Of a stretch of 64,000 nucleotides of DNA, positions 8,647 through 18,451 are shown piece by piece. This stretch comes from PALSA-612 sp963742925 (GTDB lineage Bacteria; Actinomycetota; Thermoleophilia; Gaiellales; Gaiellaceae), in NCBI GenBank assembly GCA_963742925.1, contig CAVUNV010000004.1:1-64000 (forward strand). The letters are read 5' to 3'. Under the pieces are notes generated by a model, which saw only the letters and a program-made list of their open reading frames with translations, searched no databases and was not told the DNA's origin. Every line of letters starts with the position of its first letter. Position 1 is the stretch's first letter. Position numbers and translations under genes: made by a program.

Positions 8647-9594
8647 TTAGCGCAGCTCCTTGTTCGACTCCATGTCGAACCACATGGCGAAGAGGGAGAA
8701 CTGGACGCCGAAGATCAGCAGCAGCGCGATCAGGACGGATGTGGCGGTCGGGATCACGTTGCCGAGCACGCGCAGCACGATCTCGGAGATCCCCAGGCCG
8801 AGGCCCGCGAAGAAGAGCAGCATCCCGAGCCCGTAGAAGAAGACAAGCGGGTGGAAGTCCCGGATCACGTACTTCTCCTTCATCCGCCAGAAGAACGCCT
8901 TGAGCAGGAGCCAGGAGATGCGCGGCACGACGTGGTGGAGGCGGATGCCCGACTTCTCGCCGACGTTGTAGATCGGCCGCGAGGGAACGTCCCGGACACG
9001 GGCGTTCCACACGTTCAGGTGCACCAGCAGATCGTTCGGGAAGCCGTAGCGCGGGTAGACGCGGTCGAGGTCGAGCGACTCGAGCACCGGCAGGGCGATC
9101 GCCGTGTAGCCGGCTTGCGAGTCGGCGACGTGCCAGTAGCCGGAGGCGATCTTCGTCAGCATCGACAGCGCGGCGTTGCCGAGGTAGCGCGAGTGCGGGA
9201 TCAGCTCCCAGGCCTGGCCGCTGAACAGCCGGTTCGCCTTCGCGTAGTCCACGTCGCCGGCCGCGACCGGCTCGACCAGCCCGGGCAGCTCGGCCGGGTC
9301 CATCTGGTTGTCGGCCGCCATGACGCATGTGACGTCGATCCGCTCCTCGATCGAGCGCTTGTAGCCCGAGACGATCGCTGCGCCGACGCCGCGGTTCCGG
9401 TCGTGGGAGACGAGGACGACGCGCGGATCGGACTCGGCGGCCGCGCGGGCCCGCTCGGCCGTCGCGTCGGTCGAGGCGTCGTCGACGACGAAGATGCGGT
9501 CGACGAAGTCCGGGATCCCGGCCAGCGTCTCCGGCAGCAGCCCTGCTTCGTTGTAGGCCGGCACCACCACGGCGACGCGCTTGCCGTCGATCAT
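8647..9594 (-). CDS. GT2 polyprenyl-phosphate-type glycosyltransferase with two C-terminal helices
   Basis: 315 residues, intact. GT-A fold: VVVPAYNE at 9-16, the nucleotide-binding VVDDAS around 36-41, and MAADNQMDP at 92-100 in the position of the DxD/metal site of dolichyl-phosphate-mannose-synthase-like enzymes. Two hydrophobic segments at about 250-275 and 285-308 anchor the C-terminus. Such enzymes transfer a hexose from a nucleotide sugar to a lipid phosphate or growing glycan at the inner membrane face. It is the last gene of the minus-strand run. Downstream lies only the AT-richer 8545-8646 gap and the tRNA fragment. Confidence 0.85.
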   Translation of the reverse strand: MIDGKRVAVVVPAYNEAGLLPETLAGIPDFVDRIFVVDDASTDATAERARAAAESDPRVVLVSHDRNRGVGAAIVSGYKRSIEERIDVTCVMAADNQMDPAELPGLVEPVAAGDVDYAKANRLFSGQAWELIPHSRYLGNAALSMLTKIASGYWHVADSQAGYTAIALPVLESLDLDRVYPRYGFPNDLLVHLNVWNARVRDVPSRPIYNVGEKSGIRLHHVVPRISWLLLKAFFWRMKEKYVIRDFHPLVFFYGLGMLLFFAGLGLGISEIVLRVLGNVIPTATSVLIALLLIFGVQFSLFAMWFDMESNKELR

Positions 9595-9604
9595 GGAACG
9601 GAGG

Positions 9605-10506
9605 TTACGCCGTTTGGTGTGACCGAACCTGGGCGGCGACCGGCTCCCAGAACACTGCCGCCAGCAGGCCGATCAGGAGCCCGATGATCGCGCCGATCAC
9701 GACACCGGAGCGGCGACTCGGCCCGCCCTGGTTCACCGCCTTCGCCACCGAGACGATGCGGGCCTGCTCGATGTTCTGCGCGGCGGCGATCTGCTGCAGC
9801 GACGAGCTCAGGTCGTTCTGGAGCGCAAGGCGCTGATCCGAGAGCGAGGCGATGATCGCCTGGTAGTTGGAGAGCACCTGACTGTTCGCCGCAGACCCTG
9901 CCAGGGCGGCCTGCGCGTTCTCGGCCTGCGTCAGCCGGGTGTTCAGGTCGGCCAACTGGGCCTTGTCCCGCGCGACATTCCCGTTCAGCACGGCGATCTT
10001 CTGGGCCGCGTAGGGCTGGAACTGCCCGACGACGAGGTTGGCAAGCCGGTTCGCCGCACACTCGATCTTGTAGCGTCCCGACCCGGTCACGGAGAGCAGC
10101 ATCAACGGGAGCCGGCTGGCCGATCTTCGTGCCGGTGAGGCCGAGGATCGGCTTGACCGCGATGTTTCCCTGGAGCTGCTTGACGGGAAGGCCAGGGCAC
10201 TTGGCTGCGTACAGGAGCGCCTGCTGGCTGCTCACGAACGTCGTGGCCAGCCCGAGCTGCGTGGGCGGGCTCGAGATCGCAGAACGACGAGGTCGGCGAG
10301 AGCGGCTGGCCGAGGTAGATCTCCGTCGTCGCCTTGTACTGCTTGCCGCCGCCCAGCGAGACCAGCAGGCCGACGATCGCGCCGACGACGAGGCCGATCA
10401 GCAGCAGCCACCAGCGCGAGATCGTCGCGCGCCACAGGCGCCCGAGGTCGATCTCCTGCTCGGCGTCGAGATCCGGCGCGCGCTCCTTCTTCTCCGGGGC
10501 GCTCAT
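9605..10506 (-). CDS. Wzz-like polysaccharide chain-length determinant, two frameshifts
   Basis: The N-terminal cytoplasmic stretch EIDLGRLWRATISRW is followed by TM1 (about residues 32-51) and KATTEIYLGQP, the usual Wzz/BcsG-type pattern. The periplasmic part continues in a second frame (LLYAAKCPGLPVKQLQ..ILGLTGTKIGQP) and then a third, with a heptad-like helix rich in A/Q/L (about 9990-9750) and a C-terminal helix SGVVIGAIIGLLIGLLAAVFW. Joined length is about 300 residues. It likely co-sets polymer length. No tyrosine-kinase domain is fused. The ATG at 10506 overlaps the epimerase stop by 4 bases. Confidence 0.75.
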
Positions 10507-11414
10507 CGCGCGGCGACTCTAGCCGAAGCCCACTCCCATTGAGCGGACAACCCGTCCTCCAGCGAGACTCGCGGCTCCCATCCGAGCTCCTCGCGGATCC
10601 GGGTCGTGTCGGCACGCGTCCGCCTCTGATCCCCGGGCACCGGCGGCTCCTCCCGGAGCTCGAGCGGGCGGTCGGCGATCCGCTCCAGGAGCGCGATCGA
10701 CTCCCGCATCGACGCCTCCACGCCGCCGCCGACGTTGTACGTGCCCTGCCCCTTCTCCATCGCGAGCTGCGTGGCCGAGACGACGTCGGCGACGTACGTC
10801 CAGCCGCGGGTCTGCGACCCGTCGCCGTAGAGGTCGAACGGCCGCCCCTCGGCGAGCGCGAAGCACATGCGCGTGAAGGCCATGTCGGGGCGCTGCCGTG
10901 GCCCGAAGGCGTTGAAGTAGCGGAGCACGACGACGTCGAGCCCGAAGCTGCGCTCGTAGGCGCGGGCCAGGTGCTCGGCGGCCAGCTTCGTGATCGCGTA
11001 GGGCGAGATCGGCTGCGGCTCCGTGCTCTCCGGCGTCGGGAAGCGCTCCGCCGCTCCGTAGATCGAGGAGGAGGACGAGAACACGACCCGGACGCCGCTC
11101 CGGACGGCTGCCTCGAAGAGGCGCTGCGAGGCGAGCACGTTGTTCCGCAGGTAGAGCGGGAAGACGTCGCCGAAGCTGCGCACCCCGGGTTGCCCCGCGA
11201 GGTGGAAGACACCGTCGAAGCCGGAGAGGTCGAGCGCGTCCTCCGCCAGGTCGAGCCGGAGCACGTCGAGCCCGCGCGCGTTCTCCTCCTTCAGCTGCGG
11301 GTCGTAGGAGTCGCTGAAGCAGTCGAGGCCGACGACGTCGTGCCCCGCGGCGACCAGCGCCTCGGCGAGATGCGAGCCGACGAAGCCCGCCGCTCCGGTG
11401 ACGGCATATCTCAT
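10503..11414 (-). CDS. NAD-dependent sugar epimerase/dehydratase (extended SDR)
   Basis: 303 residues, intact. Rossmann motif TGAAGFVGSH at 6-15, a run of serines at 113-117 and YAITK (Y139, K143) as catalytic pair. RYFNAFGPRQRP and GDGSQTRGWTYVADV match UDP-glucose/UDP-glucuronate 4-epimerase-like enzymes. It would interconvert UDP-hexose or UDP-hexuronate epimers for the polymer. Because its neighbour is a glucuronyl C5-epimerase-like protein, a UDP-uronate 4-epimerase role is attractive, but the substrate is not decided by sequence. It is coupled to wzz by an ATGA overlap. Confidence 0.85.
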   Translation of the reverse strand: MRYAVTGAAGFVGSHLAEALVAAGHDVVGLDCFSDSYDPQLKEENARGLDVLRLDLAEDALDLSGFDGVFHLAGQPGVRSFGDVFPLYLRNNVLASQRLFEAAVRSGVRVVFSSSSSIYGAAERFPTPESTEPQPISPYAITKLAAEHLARAYERSFGLDVVVLRYFNAFGPRQRPDMAFTRMCFALAEGRPFDLYGDGSQTRGWTYVADVVSATQLAMEKGQGTYNVGGGVEASMRESIALLERIADRPLELREEPPVPGDQRRTRADTTRIREELGWEPRVSLEDGLSAQWEWASARVAAR

Positions 11415-11437
11415 CGCGTCACGATCGCACAGATCTG

Positions 11438-13046
11438 TTATCCGCCGGTGACGGAGCCGAGGTCGACGGTCACGGACTGGCGGGCGGAGTTCCCGGCGAC
11501 GAGCAGGGCCTGCCAGGTGCCGGGAGGAGCGGGCAGGACGAGCCGCCCCGAGAGCGGCTGCCGGCCGAGGTCGCGGTAGCGGCGCTTCGTCCCGTCGTCG
11601 AGCCGGACGACGAGGTGCAGCCACGGCGTTCCGTCGTCGGTGGCACTCCAGACGAGCGTGCGCCTCCCGGCGACGTGCGCGTCGACGACCGGCGGGACGA
11701 GCGCCTTCATCTGCACCTGTCTCAGCGCGACCCTGGTCGTGTTTCCGGCCGCGTCGACCACGGTCAGATAGGGGTAGTACGTTCCCGCGGCGCGGCGCCC
11801 GGGCGACCAGACGATCGACCGGCTGCCGTGCGCGAGGTCGAAGGACTGCGCCCGTCCGCCGGCGTGCAGCGTCACCGTCGACAGCTTCGACAGCCAGAAG
11901 GAGAAGGTCACCGTGTCGAGGTAGCCGTCCTGGGGGTCCGGATAGATCACGATCGAGGCGGCCGGATCGGGCATGGCCGCAGCCGACGGCTTCAACACGG
12001 GCGGCTGGTCCTCGTAGCTCTGGAAGCGGGTCGCGAAGTCGCTCCACGTGGTGCTCCCCGTGCGGGTCGCCAGCCGCTTGAGCAGCGAGACGACGTAGTC
12101 GTGGTAGGAGAGCGGCGACTCGTTCCCGTCGAGCGAATAGAGCGACCAGTAGCCGGTGTCGAACTTCGGCAGCAACGCCTGCGCCGCCGCCTGCAGCTCC
12201 GCCGCGAGACCGGCCGCGCCCGTGTTCTGCCTGATCTGCGCGTAGTCGCCGATCGAGATCGCGCTCTGCAGCTGGGCGTTCAGCACCGGCGAGGGGTCGA
12301 AGCTGTACAGCTTGATCCACGGGCCCGCGGGCAGCGCGCGGACGAGGCGGCCCGGAATGGCGGCGTAGGCCTGGTCGGCCGCGTCCAGCACGGTCTGATC
12401 GCCTGTGGCCTGGCCGACCCGGGCGAGCGCCTGCGCGGCCACGGCCTGCGCCATGCCGGATCTCCACGGCGGCTGTCCGCGGCCGAACGGGAACGGGTAC
12501 GACCAGAGCAGCCGCCCATCCTTGGGCTCTGCTCGCGCGACGAGCGCGGTGGCCAGCTGCTGCGCCTCGTCGGTCTTGCCGGCGAGGATCAGCGTGTTCA
12601 GGGCGCCGAAGTTGCCGAGCGGGTGGAACTCGAAGCCGTGCCCCTTCACGAAGCGGTAGAGGACGCCGTCGTCGCCGAAGACGTCCGTGCCCGTAGGGCG
12701 GGAGCGCGTGGGTGGCGAGCTGCTGCTCGTTGAATTGCAGCATCGAGAAAAGCGTCAGCGCCCATGGGGCCGTGTAGCTCTGGCCCTGGGCGGCGATGTC
12801 GTCCAGCATCGCGGTGAGCGTCTGGGCGCGGAGCGGCGGAATCGTGGGCAGCTCGGCCACGGCGCGCCGGGCGATGGCCGTGTAGGCGGCGGCGCTCGCC
12901 TGGTCGAGCTGCCCGGCGGCGACGGCTCGAGTGAGCCCCTGCTGGATCAGGTCGAGAGAGCCCGGCCGGCTCGCAGGCACGGCGGAGCCGGCGAACGAGA
13001 CTGCGGCGACAACGGCCGCGACGAGGATTGCGCTACGGCTACGCAT
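11438..13046 (-). CDS. D-glucuronyl C5-epimerase-family secreted protein, one frameshift
   Basis: Starts with a signal peptide (basic RSRS, hydrophobic 6-20, cleavage near PAS). An alpha-helical N-terminal part ends with the shift near 12680. The second frame carries the C5-epimerase C-terminal core: FHPLGNFGALNTLI, LLWSYPFPFGRGQPPWRSGMAQ, PGPWIKLYSFDP-like segments and YWSLYSLDGNESPLSYHDY. A beta-rich C-terminal module of about 170 residues follows. The family epimerises glucuronate to iduronate in heparan-like chains after polymerisation, and the signal peptide agrees with action outside the membrane. Total length is about 535 residues. A fusion with the next gene is an artefact of frame. 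Confidence 0.75.
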
Positions 13047-13144
13047 ACGGGGCCCAGCAGAGAACGAGCCCGGAAAAGGGTAGCCGGGACCGGCGCGCCC
13101 TGCTCGCCGGCGCCTCGTCTAGTCCATTCGAGCCGTGTCCTAGT

Positions 13145-13164
13145 GACTGTCCCATGGGACAGTC
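13145..13164. promoter_or_regulatory. 20-bp perfect palindrome, possible operator
   Basis: GACTGTCCCA followed by its exact reverse complement, with no spacer. It lies about 100 bases upstream of the C5-epimerase start (13046) and 124 bases beyond the end of the ATP-grasp gene. No T-run follows on either strand, so it does not look like an intrinsic terminator. A dimeric regulator could bind it. Confidence 0.4.
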
Positions 13165-13287
13165 TGAGACGTGGCGGGTCGGGACATGTCCGCGCCCGCG
13201 TTTCGGCTGCAGCTCGGGCCGAGATCGACGCTCGAGGACATGGCCGGGACGGGCAGACCGGGACCGGGCCGGAGTCGGCCAGCCCGG

Positions 13288-14300
13288 CTAGCCGCCGTCC
13301 CGATCCGCGGCGACTCGGTCCGGCAGCTCCTCGGCGAACGGGACGAGCGGGCCGTCGCCGTCCTCGGCCAGGCTCAGGTGCGAGAAGAACCGCGTCATGA
13401 ACACGCCCTCGTGGAACTCGCCGAGGCGCGGCTCCGGCCGTTCGCCGTTCGCGAGCGCGATCGCGAGCTCCGGATAGCCGCTCCCGGCCGCCCGTCGGGA
13501 GCGGAAACGCCGCCGCCGAAGCGCGGGTTCACGTCGGTGACGGGCAGACCGCCGTCGGGCTCGCGGAAGCACTGGATGTTGGCCGGCCCGACGATCCCGA
13601 TCGCCTCCGCCACCCGTGCGCCGTGCTCGATCAGCGTCCGTGTCCCTGATCGTCATGCCCTTGATCGACTCGCCGCCCTTGGACTGGATCATCGTGCGCG
13701 GGATCGCGTTCAGGCAGCGGCTCTCGAGTGTCGCAGAAGACGTCGATCGAGAACTCCTCGCCGAGGCAGAGCTGCTGGACGAACGACTCGACCGGCGTGT
13801 AGCGCAGGAAGAACGCGAGCTCGTCCGGATCGGCGGCACGGTAGATGTGGCGGGAGCCGAACCCCTCGCGCACCTTGACGAGCAGCGGATAGCGGGCGTC
13901 GGCAGGAACCTCGCCGGGAAGCCAGCTCGGCGGACTGGGAATGCCGAGCCGCGAGAACAGCTGATGCGCCAGGTACTTGTCGCCGACCTGGCGGCAGATC
14001 TCCGCCGTCGGAAGCAGGACGAGCGCCGGCTCGAGCTCTTCCCGCGCTTCGGCCAGCGTCACGTGGTCGAGGTCCGTGAGCGGGACGACCAGGCGAACGT
14101 CGTACTCGCGCACGAGCCCGGCGAGCGCCGGGACGTAGCCCGGGTCGCGCGACACGCGGGACCAGCGCGTGGTGGTCGGCGTGGTAGATCGCCGGCGCCA
14201 GACGGTCGGCCTCGGCCACGACCGTGGTCGCGCCTGCGCGGGCGAACTCGGTCACGATGTCGACCCGCTGTCCGGCGCAGGTGAAGAGCACCGCTGTCAC
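13288..14300 (-). CDS. ATP-grasp ligase (CarB/PylC-like), several frameshifts
   Basis: N-terminus MTAVLFTCAGQRVDIV is a pre-ATP-grasp Rossmann start. The second frame gives VVPLTDLDH, KYLAHQLFSRLGIPSP, PLLVKVREGFGSR (ATP-binding lysine and glycine loop) and EEFSIDVF. Later frames give TMIQSKGGESIKGMT and VTDVNPRFGGG, the metal-binding DxNPR motif. At least three shifts (about 14150, 13690, 13500) separate these parts, but the order is correct and the joined length of about 335 is normal. It would couple a carboxylate to an amine using ATP, for example amidation of a uronic acid or amino-acid attachment. The substrate is unknown. Confidence 0.7.
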
Positions 14301-14360
14301 GGAAAAGAGCGTAGCCCGCTCACCGGGGCAGCGCGGCCGTCAGGCGGCTGTGCCGGGCCG

Positions 14361-14945
14361 CTATGCGGACTCGCGCCAGCCGCCGGCGTCGCCCTTGTAC
14401 GTCCCGCTGAACAGGGCGAGCGGCGTGCGGGCGAGGATCTTCAGGTCGACGAGCGGCGAGCGGTGCTCGACGTACCAGACGTCCAGCTCGATCCGCTCGT
14501 CCCAGGGCAGACGCGCGCGGCCGTGGATCTGTGCCCAGCCGGTCAGGCCGGGCTTCACCTCGAGCCGCCGCCGCTGCCTCGGCGTGTAGCGCTCGACCTG
14601 GTAGGCCAGCGTCGGTCGCGGGCCGATGATGCTCATGTCGCCGCGGATCACGTTCCAGAGCTGCGGCAGCTCGTCGATCGAGAGCCGGCGCAGCGCCCGG
14701 CCGGCCCGCGTGATCCGCGGATCGCCGCGATTCACGGCCGCGCCCGCACCCTGGCCCTCGGCTCCGACGACCATCGTCCGGAGCTTCAGCAGCTCGAACT
14801 CGGCGCCGTCCTTGCCGACCCGCTGCTGCCGGTAGAGGACGGGCCCTCCGTCGGTGAGCTTGACGGCCGCCCCGGCGACCGCGAGCAGCGGCGCCGTGAC
14901 GGCGAGGCCGACCCCGGCAAGCGCAAGGTCGGCGGCACGGTTCAT
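14361..14945 (-). CDS. Phosphoglycosyl transferase (bacterial sugar transferase)
   Basis: 194 residues, the short monotopic form. One N-terminal hydrophobic helix (5-30), KLRTM at 54-58, the catalytic Asp-Glu at 91-92 within LSIDELPQL, NVIRGDMSIIGPRP at 98-111, and GLTGWAQI. These enzymes transfer a sugar-1-phosphate from UDP-sugar to undecaprenyl phosphate and begin repeat-unit assembly, so this is the only obvious initiating enzyme of the locus. The start ATG at 14945 overlaps the stop of the upstream GT2 by 4 bases. Confidence 0.9.
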   Translation of the reverse strand: MNRAADLALAGVGLAVTAPLLAVAGAAVKLTDGGPVLYRQQRVGKDGAEFELLKLRTMVVGAEGQGAGAAVNRGDPRITRAGRALRRLSIDELPQLWNVIRGDMSIIGPRPTLAYQVERYTPRQRRRLEVKPGLTGWAQIHGRARLPWDERIELDVWYVEHRSPLVDLKILARTPLALFSGTYKGDAGGWRESA

Positions 14946-16039
14946 CTCGTGCCCTCGGCTTTGCCCCACACGGCCGGCACGCCCTCGCGGAGGTAGTTCC
15001 GAAGCGCCTTGACCGTCGCCCAGCTGACGAGCGTGTAGTAGCGAGGCAGGCCCGGCCGGGCCGCGGCGGCGCCGAGGAAGGCGAGCTGTCCGAGAAGCGC
15101 CGCCCGGTACACCCCACCGCGCCGGGAGAGCGCCAGGCTCGAGCCGAGCAGGGCGATGTGCATGAGGCCGCTCCCGTAGCGCAGGTGCCGGTGGGAGACG
15201 ATCTTGACCAGATAGCCGGGCGGCAGGTCGCGGAGCATGTCGCCCTCGGCGACGATCGCCCAGCAGTGCTCGAACATGCGCACCTTGCGCGCGTACTCGT
15301 CCTCGATGTCGCGGGACGGCTTCTCGAACGCCAGCGCCTCCGGCTCGTAGGCGGCTCGCCTCCCGTGCTGCACCATCAGGTAGGGGAAGGACAGGTCGTG
15401 CCCGAAGCGAGGGTCGACGTCCGCGTAGTCAGTCCGCCGAACGGCGTAGATCGACCCGTTCCCGCCCGTGACCGATCCGGTCGCTGCCTCCTGGGCGCGG
15501 AGCCACGTCTCCAGCCGCCAGTACGCACCCTCCACGTTCGTCCCGTCGGCCTCCTGCAGGACGAGGCGGCCACAGACGTAGGCGACCTCCGGATCGCCGA
15601 ACGAGCGCACCAGCAGGCGCAGCGCGTCGGGTGCCCACGTGCAGTTCGCGTCCGAGAACGCCACCACCTCGCCGGCCGACTCCTTCACGGCCAGGTTCTG
15701 GGCCGCCACCTTGCCGCCCCGCGGGCAGCGCAGCAGGCGGACGCGGGGCTCGCGCGCCGCGATCGCCTCGACGATCGCGTCCGTGCGGTCGTCCGACGCG
15801 TCCGAGGCGACGACGATCTCGAGCCGCTCCGCCGGGTAGTCGAGCGCGAGCAGGTTCTCGACCCGCCGCTCGATGACCGACTCCTCGTTCCACGCCGCGA
15901 CGATCACGGTCACCCTGGGCGTCAGGTCGGCGCCCTCGACGGGGTCGGGACGCAGCCGCGCGGCCAGAGCCGACGCGAGCGGATAGCCCGCATGCGTCCA
16001 GGCGAGCGCGCCGAGCGATCCCCAGAACAGCCGCCTCAC
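14942..16039 (-). CDS. GT2 glycosyltransferase, membrane-associated
   Basis: 365 residues. An N-terminal hydrophobic stretch precedes VTVIVAAWNEE, VVASDASDD, FSDANCTWAP (metal-site region) and the late VRMFEHCWAI, the Q/RxxRW-like position of processive GT2 enzymes. C-terminal hydrophobic segments at about 290-330. The GTG at 16039 overlaps the preceding stop (GTGA), fixing the start. Donor and acceptor are unknown. Confidence 0.85.
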   Translation of the reverse strand: MRRLFWGSLGALAWTHAGYPLASALAARLRPDPVEGADLTPRVTVIVAAWNEESVIERRVENLLALDYPAERLEIVVASDASDDRTDAIVEAIAAREPRVRLLRCPRGGKVAAQNLAVKESAGEVVAFSDANCTWAPDALRLLVRSFGDPEVAYVCGRLVLQEADGTNVEGAYWRLETWLRAQEAATGSVTGGNGSIYAVRRTDYADVDPRFGHDLSFPYLMVQHGRRAAYEPEALAFEKPSRDIEDEYARKVRMFEHCWAIVAEGDMLRDLPPGYLVKIVSHRHLRYGSGLMHIALLGSSLALSRRGGVYRAALLGQLAFLGAAAARPGLPRYYTLVSWATVKALRNYLREGVPAVWGKAEGTR

Positions 16040-17259
16040 GAGGCGTCTCCGGCGAGCTCGCGGAGCACGGCGCGGTAACGGCCGACCGCCACGGTCCGAT
16101 CGGCCTCCGCCGTCACGTACTCGCGGCCCCGCCGGCCCATCTCCTCGAGGTCGAGGCGGCCGTCGTACGCGTCGCGGATCACGCGCGCGACGAGCTCGGG
16201 GCGGCCCGGCGGCAGCACGACGCCGCATCCGACCTCCGCGACGACCTGCGCCGTCTCGCTGTCGGCGTCGGCCGAGACGATCACAGGGCGGCCGGCCGCG
16301 AGGATCCCGTACAGCCGGCTCGGCACGACGTAGCCGGACAGGCCGCGCGCGAGGCCGACGAAGTGGAGGTTGCCGGCCGCCAGCGAGAGCGGCAGCACCT
16401 CGCGCGGCTGGTAGGGCAGGAACCCGACCTTGTCCGTCTCGAGCTTGGCCGCGAGCGACAGGATCTCGGCGTGCCGCGCGCCGAAGCCGACGATCACGAC
16501 GGCCAGGTCGTCGAGGTCGCGCAGGAAGGTCGTGGCGCGGACGAGCACATCCAGATCCTGGGCGTGACCGACGTTGCCGGAGTGCATGACGACGAACTTG
16601 CCGGCGAGGCGCTTCTCGCGCTTCCAGTCGTTCTCGTGCTCGCGCGGCGTGATCGACTGCGTGTCGATCCAGTTCGGGATCACGCGCAGCCGCTCCCCCG
16701 GCGTCCCTTTCGCCTCGAGGCGCTGCCGCATCGTCTCCCCGATCGCGACGACGCGGTCGGCGCGCTTCAGGTAGAGGCGGACGAGCTGGCGCAGCACGCC
16801 GACGAGCACCGGGTTCTCGAGCCGCCGCAGCTTGGTCGCGATCTCGGGGAAGACGTCCTCGCTGATCACGAGCAGCGGCGCGCCGAAGCGCTTCGCGACG
16901 GCAAGCCCGACGTCGCCCACCATCGGCGGATCGGTCATGCACACGACCAGGTCGGGCTTCGGCCCGGAGAGCGCCGTCAGGAGCGTGCTCCCGAGATAGC
17001 TGACGTAGTTGAGCCCGCGCAGCCCGAGCCGGGAGCGCTCGAAGGCGGTCGAGTGCACACGGACGATCTCGACCCCGTTCCGCACGACACGATGCGGCTG
17101 CAGCTCCTGGCCGTGCAGCATTCCGGTCAGCACGCGGATCTCGTACTCGTCCGCGAGCGCCTCGCAGAGGTCGGTGAGAAGCTGCGCGGTCGCCTCGATG
17201 CCCGGCCAGTAGTACTGGTTCAGGACGAGGAGCCGCGGCTTGTGCGTGGGCACCGCCAC
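16036..17259 (-). CDS. GT4 glycosyltransferase (WbuB-like)
   Basis: 407 residues, GT-B fold. LLVLNQYYWPGIEATAQ at the N-terminus and MTDPPMVGDVGL are typical of WbuB/WcaI-type fucosamine or glucuronosyl transferases. HSGNVGHAQDLD and a VPSRLYGILAAGRPVI segment form the donor site. The start is GTG 17259 (GTG 17253 also possible). It is divergent to the plus-strand GT4, with 24 bases between starts, so both promoters must overlap here. Confidence 0.87.
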   Translation of the reverse strand: MAVPTHKPRLLVLNQYYWPGIEATAQLLTDLCEALADEYEIRVLTGMLHGQELQPHRVVRNGVEIVRVHSTAFERSRLGLRGLNYVSYLGSTLLTALSGPKPDLVVCMTDPPMVGDVGLAVAKRFGAPLLVISEDVFPEIATKLRRLENPVLVGVLRQLVRLYLKRADRVVAIGETMRQRLEAKGTPGERLRVIPNWIDTQSITPREHENDWKREKRLAGKFVVMHSGNVGHAQDLDVLVRATTFLRDLDDLAVVIVGFGARHAEILSLAAKLETDKVGFLPYQPREVLPLSLAAGNLHFVGLARGLSGYVVPSRLYGILAAGRPVIVSADADSETAQVVAEVGCGVVLPPGRPELVARVIRDAYDGRLDLEEMGRRGREYVTAEADRTVAVGRYRAVLRELAGDAS

Positions 17260-17283
17260 GCCGCCAAGGCTAACGTCAGCCGT

Positions 17284-18451
17284 GTGAGCCGCGGCTTGCG
17301 CATCCTCTTCGCCGCCCCGGCCTGGTGGCCCGCAACCGCATTCGGCGGCCCGGTGGCGGTGGCAAGGGAGCTGACGACGCGGCTGGCCGCGCGCGGCCAC
17401 ACGGTCGAGGTGGTGACGACGAGCCTCACCGGACTCGACCGGCCGGGCTCGTGGCACTCGCGGACAGAGGAGCGAGACGGGGTCCGCGTCCACTATCTCG
17501 CGACGCCGGCGCGTTACCGCTGGATGGGGATCACGCCGACGTTGCCGGTCGAGCTGGCGCGGATCGAGCGGCCCGACGTCGTGCACGTGTTCGGGTTCCG
17601 CGACCCCGTCACGACGATCGCGGCGGCCTGGGCGCGCCTGCGCCGTGTCCCGTTCGTGTTCGAGCCGGTCGGGATGTTCCGGCCGCGGTTGCGGAAGGTG
17701 GCGCTGAAGCAGGCGCTCGACGCGACGCTCTACCGCGGGGTGGCGTCCGGAGCAGCGGCGGTCGTCGTCTCGTCGAGCCTCGAGCGTGCGGATGTCGCGG
17801 CTGCGGGCGTCGTCCCGCCCGAGCGGATCCACGTGCGCGGGAACGGCTTTCCGGAGCCGTTCGAGACGCCCGCGGCGGATCGAGCCCCGCTCGGCATCCC
17901 GGACGGCGCGCCGGTGATCCTGTACGTGGGGCGGATCGCGGCCGGGAAGGGAATCGAGCATCTGGTCGCGGCTCTCGGCGAGCTTCCGGAGGCGCATCTG
18001 CTGCTGGTGGGCCCGGACGACCGGCACGGCGTCGCCGGGACGCTCGGCGGCGACCGGGTGCACGTGCTCGGGGCAACCGACGGCCCACCGCTCGCGCTCT
18101 ACCGGCTGGCGGACGTGCTCGCGCTGCCCTCCGCCGGGGAGAGCTTCGGCATGGTCGCGGCGGAGGCAGCCGCGGCCGGAACGCCGGTGGTCGTCACCGA
18201 CCGCTGCGGCGTGGCCGATTTCTTCGAGGACGGCGAGGCGCTCGTCGTGGCGGACGACCGGCAGGCGATCGTCGACGCGGTACGGAGCGTGCTCGCCGAT
18301 CCGGCCCTGCGTGCCGCGGCTGGCCGCGGGGGGCGTGGCGGCGGCGCGACGCTCGTCCTGGGAGACCGTGACCGATCGGCAGGAGGAGCTCTACCGGCTC
18401 GCGGTGGCCTCGCGAACCGCCTCGAGCAGGTTCTCGACGGACGGGCCGTAG
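17284..18451 (+). CDS. GT4 glycosyltransferase, one frameshift
   Basis: GT-B fold. ILFAAPAWWPATAFGGP opens the acceptor domain, HVFGFRDPVTT follows, and the donor domain shows ILYVGRIAAGKGIEHL, ALPSAGESFGMVAAEAAAAGTPVV and the E-x7-E pattern. The frame shifts at a run of six G near 18329-18334. The downstream frame reads VAAARRSSWETVTDRQEELYRLA and stops at 18451, about 60 bases inside the convergent minus-strand gene. Length is about 388. The homopolymer at the shift suggests a base-calling error. Confidence 0.8.

Noticed and set aside
10503..13046. Apparent fusion of a C5-epimerase N-terminus with a sugar epimerase (847 codons)
   Set aside because: The middle of this frame is nonsense opposite to the true C5-epimerase frame. 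The SDR starts at its own ATG 11414 and the fusion arises from one indel.
13145..13164. Palindrome as intrinsic terminator
   Set aside because: No loop and no following T-run on either strand.
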